Assembly: GCF_018100805.1 (NCBI RefSeq)
Contig: NZ_JAGJEA010000002.1
Location: 372,001-436,000 of the forward strand
Length of the DNA stretch: 64,000 bases
Direction of reading: 5' to 3'
Source of the DNA: Aquimarina sp. MMG016
GTDB taxonomy: Bacteria; Bacteroidota; Bacteroidia; Flavobacteriales; Flavobacteriaceae
Part shown: piece by piece, positions 60,732-64,000 of the stretch
Numbering within the stretch: position 1 is the first letter of the stretch
Layout: each line of letters begins with the position of its first letter
The notes under the pieces: generated by a model
Told to the model about the DNA's origin: nothing
Databases searched by the model: none
What the model saw: only the letters and a program-made list of their open reading frames with translations
Program-made: the position numbers and the translations under genes

Positions 60732-61865
60732 TTAGGCTGAAACATTTCCTTTTCGAAAAGTAGATGGGGTTTTACCTTCGAATTTTTTAAAAGCATTTAC
60801 AAATGAAGTTTTATTATTAAAACCGGAATCAAAAGCAACTTGAAGTAGTGTTAAGTGAGGTTTGGAAACAATTAGACTTTTTGCTTCCTGCACTCTGTAC
60901 TGATTTACAAAATCAAAAAATGTCAGGTTTAGATTTTCATTAATCACCTGGGATAAATGATGACTACTAATATTTACTTGGTTTGCTAACTCTTTTATTC
61001 TCAGGTCATTCTTTAGATATGGTTTTTGTCGTATCATAAAGTCTCTAAGTAAGGAAGTGTATAACGCTTTATCTTTAGACTTTAAAGAAGATGTGGTGTA
61101 TTTGGTGTTTTTAAAGTTTACAGATAACCATTCTATTCCAGACAATTTATAACCAATGGAATAAATAAATATTCCCATCGGTAATACATAAATATAATCC
61201 AAATACCTTCTATATAAATCCGAAACAAAAAGTAAATATAGATAGACAGATGCCAGGATCAGTACTAAAATTAACAAAACATTGAATACCCTCAACCAGA
61301 TTATATTATTAGCAGCTGAATGTTCTGACTTTAATTGATCTGTATATGTTTTAATGGTTTTTAGATTAGCTACTAAATAGAGAGCGAAGTGAATAAATTG
61401 ACAGAAGAAAATAAACGAATATAGATACTCAAAAGAAGTAACCGTTTTTTTTCTATGATCAAAAACTGCCAACATTCCATAGGTAATTTGTCTTACACTT
61501 AGAGAATCATTACTAACCAATGGAACTATTATAACAAAAACCAGAAAAGGAGTAAAGTGGATTAATTGTATTAGTGAAAATCGCCAGGATGAATCCGTAA
61601 TTGATTTAAAGTAAAAAAAGGTTAATGGTCCCAATAAAAACCATGAACCATACCGAGTTCCATAAAATATATCCAGACCTGCATCATAGGTATTTCTGAT
61701 GGATAAGAATTCTGATAAAAACCAGATAAATACTAAAATTATACATGATAAATAAGTATTACTTTTTACAGACCTCTTTTTTTTTGAAATAAATAATACT
61801 GATAGAACAAAAATACCCTGAACTATAATTATAAATATAAATAAGGACCAAAAGTCTAGTTTCAT
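60732..61865 (-). CDS. Membrane-anchored AraC-family transcriptional regulator
   Basis: 377 residues. About seven N-terminal hydrophobic segments (WSLFIFIIIVQGIFVLSVLF and following) with a basic loop, then a C-terminal AraC domain: IKELANQVNISSHHLSQVIN, LLQVAFDSGFNNKTSFVNAF, KKFEGKTPSTFRKG. Same architecture as the protein at 1700-2818 but clearly diverged. It precedes yceI in the same direction by 90 bases, so yceI may be a target. Ligand unknown. Confidence 0.88.
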   Translation of the reverse strand: MKLDFWSLFIFIIIVQGIFVLSVLFISKKKRSVKSNTYLSCIILVFIWFLSEFLSIRNTYDAGLDIFYGTRYGSWFLLGPLTFFYFKSITDSSWRFSLIQLIHFTPFLVFVIIVPLVSNDSLSVRQITYGMLAVFDHRKKTVTSFEYLYSFIFFCQFIHFALYLVANLKTIKTYTDQLKSEHSAANNIIWLRVFNVLLILVLILASVYLYLLFVSDLYRRYLDYIYVLPMGIFIYSIGYKLSGIEWLSVNFKNTKYTTSSLKSKDKALYTSLLRDFMIRQKPYLKNDLRIKELANQVNISSHHLSQVINENLNLTFFDFVNQYRVQEAKSLIVSKPHLTLLQVAFDSGFNNKTSFVNAFKKFEGKTPSTFRKGNVSA

Positions 61866-61982
61866 GAAATATAAGTGAGTTTCAAAAATATGAATTCTAA
61901 GTTGATAATATTAGTGTAATCTAATCTGAGAAGATGTATATCTAAAAAAATACAATACATTTTGCCAGATCTTTATAGGTTT

Positions 61983-62579
61983 TTATATATCAACCTGAAT
62001 AAGCTTTTTCACCTCTCCGATTTGCATGGCACCCAGGTATACATTTCCAATTCTTACTCGTACTAATCTTAAAGTGGGAAAACCTACGGCAGAAGTCATT
62101 TTTCTTACTTGTCTAAATTTACCTTCATTTAGAGTAATAGATACCCAACTTGTAGGGCCGTGTCTATCATCTCTAATTTTCTTATTCCTTTTAGGAAAAT
62201 TAGGGGTTTGCTTTAATTTAAAAGCCTTACACGGTTTTGTAATATATTTTTTACCATTAAAACCAATTTCTACACCTTCTGTTATTTTCTGAATAGCTTC
62301 TATAGAAATATCCCCATCTAATTGAGCATAATACTCTTTTTCAATATTTCCGCTACAAATATCATTACTTAATTTTCCATCTGTTGTTAATAACAACAAC
62401 CCCTCTGATTTCTCATCAAGTCTACCAATAGCCATAATTCCTTCCGGAAATTCTCCTAATTCGCCAAGCAGTTTTTTAGAATTCTGCTTCTGACCATTAT
62501 TAACAAACTGACTAAGATAACCATAGGGTTTGTATATCATGAAATGAGTATGTTGATGCTTTATATTGCAGTTTTTCAT
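61983..62579 (-). CDS. Pseudouridine synthase, RluE/RluF-like
   Basis: 198 residues from Met at 62579 (MKNCNIKHQHTHFMIYKPYG); the ATG at 62597 adds six. No S4 domain, as in RluE. The catalytic segment is AIGRLDEKSEGLLLLTTDGK with the essential Asp in GRLD; MIYKPYGYLSQF starts the domain and EGKFRQVRKMTSAVGFPTLR closes it. Converts one uridine of 23S rRNA (RluE: position 2457) to pseudouridine; the exact site is inferred. Confidence 0.88.
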   Translation of the reverse strand: MKNCNIKHQHTHFMIYKPYGYLSQFVNNGQKQNSKKLLGELGEFPEGIMAIGRLDEKSEGLLLLTTDGKLSNDICSGNIEKEYYAQLDGDISIEAIQKITEGVEIGFNGKKYITKPCKAFKLKQTPNFPKRNKKIRDDRHGPTSWVSITLNEGKFRQVRKMTSAVGFPTLRLVRVRIGNVYLGAMQIGEVKKLIQVDI

Positions 62580-62885
62580 AAAATCAAATTCTTCCAAATA
62601 AATAGAACAAATGTATAGAATCGAGGTTTATTACGATTTAATGAGGGTATTATTTTGGTTTTTGAATAAAATATAAATGAAATTATAAATTTTGATGTAA
62701 ATTATGAATACTCATATTTTATATGTATTATGCTCCAAGTTATTGTTCAATGCTGAGTGCATCGTTCGGTTAATCAATCTGAAAAGATAAAATTCGCCAA
62801 TTATTCTATTAGTGTTCCAATGACTATTTATAACTTATCTTAATATATTTTGTACCTATTAAGATCCTAAACATTAGTAAAACGA

Positions 62886-63335
62886 ATGGCGAAATCACAG
62901 CAGACTTTTAGTAAAATTGAAAAAGAAAAGAAGAAATTAAAGAAAAGAGAAGAAAAACAAAAAAAGAAGGAAGCACGCAAAGCAAATTCAAAAAAAGGTA
63001 GCGGGTTTGATAATATGATAGCTTATGTTGATGAAAATGGGCATCTTACGGATACTCCTCCAGATCCATCAAAAAAGAAAAAAGTCAAGGCAGAGCATAT
63101 TGAAATAGGAATTCCTAAAAGAGAAGAGATAGAGGTTGATCCTATTCGAAAAGGGAAAGTAGCCTTTTTTAATGATTCTAAAGGCTATGGTTTTATAAAT
63201 GAACAAGACACTCAAGAGAAGTTTTTTGTTCATGTAAACGGCCTTATGCAAGAAGTTGTAGAAGGAGATAAAGTTACTTTTGAATTAGAAAAAGGTTTAA
63301 AAGGCATGAATGCTGTTCGTGTTAAAAAGGTCTAG
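62886..63335 (+). CDS. Cold-shock-domain protein with basic N-terminal extension
   Basis: 149 residues. The first half is very basic and coiled (KKLKKREEKQKKKEARKANS, then KKGSGFDNMIAYV). The last about 65 residues form a cold-shock domain: KGKVAFFNDSKGYGFINEQ (RNP1) and EKFFVHVNGL (RNP2). Binds single-stranded RNA or DNA; the N-terminal arm probably adds nucleic acid affinity. This fused form is a regular feature of Bacteroidota. Monocistronic. Confidence 0.88.
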   Translation: MAKSQQTFSKIEKEKKKLKKREEKQKKKEARKANSKKGSGFDNMIAYVDENGHLTDTPPDPSKKKKVKAEHIEIGIPKREEIEVDPIRKGKVAFFNDSKGYGFINEQDTQEKFFVHVNGLMQEVVEGDKVTFELEKGLKGMNAVRVKKV

Positions 63336-63363
63336 TTTCTTGTAATAAGAAAAGATAAAAACA

Positions 63364-63394
63364 AAAAAGGTTTGGTAAATTACCAAACCTTTTT
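63364..63394 (+). terminator. Terminator between convergent genes
   Basis: Arms AAAAAGGTTTGGTA and TACCAAACCTTTTT between the cold-shock gene and the M16 peptidase, with runs of A and T. Confidence 0.85.
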
Positions 63395-63419
63395 CGTTTC
63401 AATAGTTTTAAATACTAAA

Positions 63420-64000
63420 TCATTGTTTTAAAGACTTTGTTTTTACAATTTCCTGCACTTGCTGTTGAACTTTATTTTTGTCCCCAACAATTACTAAGGT
63501 CATTTTCTCTGGGTTGATATACTTTTTAGTCATTTCCTGAACCTGTTCAGGAGTAACTGCATGAATGTTCTTCACTCGATTTACTAGGTACGAATCATCT
63601 AATTCATGCATATCCAGGAATTCTAATTGATTGATTATTCCACCAGGAGTAGAATTACGTAATACGAAAATTCCGGATTCATAATTTTTGATTCCATCTA
63701 ATTCTTCTTTAGAAGGAGCCTCATTTTGAAGTCTTCTAATTTCTTTATTAATCTCATCTAGAGAGGCTCCTGTATGTTCTGTAGTTACATCAGCAACTTC
63801 AAACCATAGGCTAGACTTATAATTATTGTTTAGGGTACTTCTTGGAGAATAAGTATATCCTTTATCTTCACGGATATTACTTGTAATTCTAGAACCAAAG
63901 GACCCACCAAGTAGTGAGTTAGTTATACTTAATGCAATGTGATCTTCACTAGAAGGATCAGCAACCGGTAATCCGTAATAAATTGTAGATTGTGGAGCTT
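63420..64000 (-). CDS. M16-family zinc peptidase, C-terminal part
   Basis: The frame continues from the stop at 63420 to the window edge without interruption, about 193 residues. It matches the inactive C-terminal half of M16 peptidases: YYGLPVADPSSEDHIALSI, LLGGSFGSRITSNIREDKGY with the family's (F/Y)-S-R-L-like pattern, YTYSPRSTLN, then YINPEKMTLVIVGDK near the end. The N-terminal catalytic half with HxxEH lies beyond the window. Confidence 0.88.
   Translation of the reverse strand, partial: APQSTIYYGLPVADPSSEDHIALSITNSLLGGSFGSRITSNIREDKGYTYSPRSTLNNNYKSSLWFEVADVTTEHTGASLDEINKEIRRLQNEAPSKEELDGIKNYESGIFVLRNSTPGGIINQLEFLDMHELDDSYLVNRVKNIHAVTPEQVQEMTKKYINPEKMTLVIVGDKNKVQQQVQEIVKTKSLKQ

Overview
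The window looks like chromosome of a marine-type Flavobacteriaceae (Bacteroidota). Grounds: low GC throughout, T9SS-type C-terminal sorting domains on two large secreted proteins, many small SusE-less lipoproteins with a Cys lipobox, PorT-like beta-barrels, no Shine-Dalgarno sequences, and promoters that fit the flavobacterial TTG-N19-TAnnTTTG consensus. Aquimarina or a close relative is plausible, but the genus cannot be fixed from sequence reading alone. I see no rRNA, tRNA, CRISPR, insertion sequence or prophage.

Layout. 1-5.9 kb: a membrane acyltransferase (cut by the window edge), a beta-barrel, a membrane-anchored AraC regulator divergent from a sterol-desaturase-like hydroxylase, an AraC remnant and an exported M24 peptidase. 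5.9-15.2 kb is the accessory region of most interest. All genes are on the minus strand: a TPR/transmembrane/AraC regulator, a 753-residue CARDB protein with a T9SS tail, three tiny Cys-rich peptides with 25-residue double-glycine-type leaders, and four lipoproteins forming two paralogous pairs. They are separated by repeated regulatory elements (a gapless 88-bp leader block present twice, a duplicated hairpin plus GGC/GCC element, and a terminator after each unit). No maturase, peptidase-transporter or lanthionine enzyme is nearby, so any processing would be in trans.

15.3-31.8 kb: acyl-CoA carboxylase beta subunit, secreted nuclease, EttA, HAD and chloramphenicol-acetyltransferase-like enzymes, a second sterol desaturase, a cupin, an exported methyltransferase, a 3 x 152-bp tandem repeat carrying small ORFs, an SDR, DUF2147, a large T9SS-secreted M14 carboxypeptidase, and an aldehyde dehydrogenase/DUF779 pair. 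31.8-43.2 kb: two secreted proteins, a small HTH gene with its probable operator, an LRR lipoprotein and XerD operon, aroQ, a Dph6-like ATPase and two unrecognised genes.

43.2-64 kb: lipoamide dehydrogenase, a collagen-like lipoprotein, tandem MsrB genes, a hydrolase, a helicase, an ArsR-SDR-PhzF-racemase operon whose first two genes share an exact 28-bp repeat, an rRNA methyltransferase, an OmpA lipoprotein, an M23/LysM peptidase, a receiver fused to a degenerate histidine kinase, an ECF sigma operon, a SRPBCC/ArsR pair with a well-defined promoter-operator, YceI, another membrane AraC regulator, a pseudouridine synthase, a cold-shock protein and the C-terminal part of an M16 peptidase.
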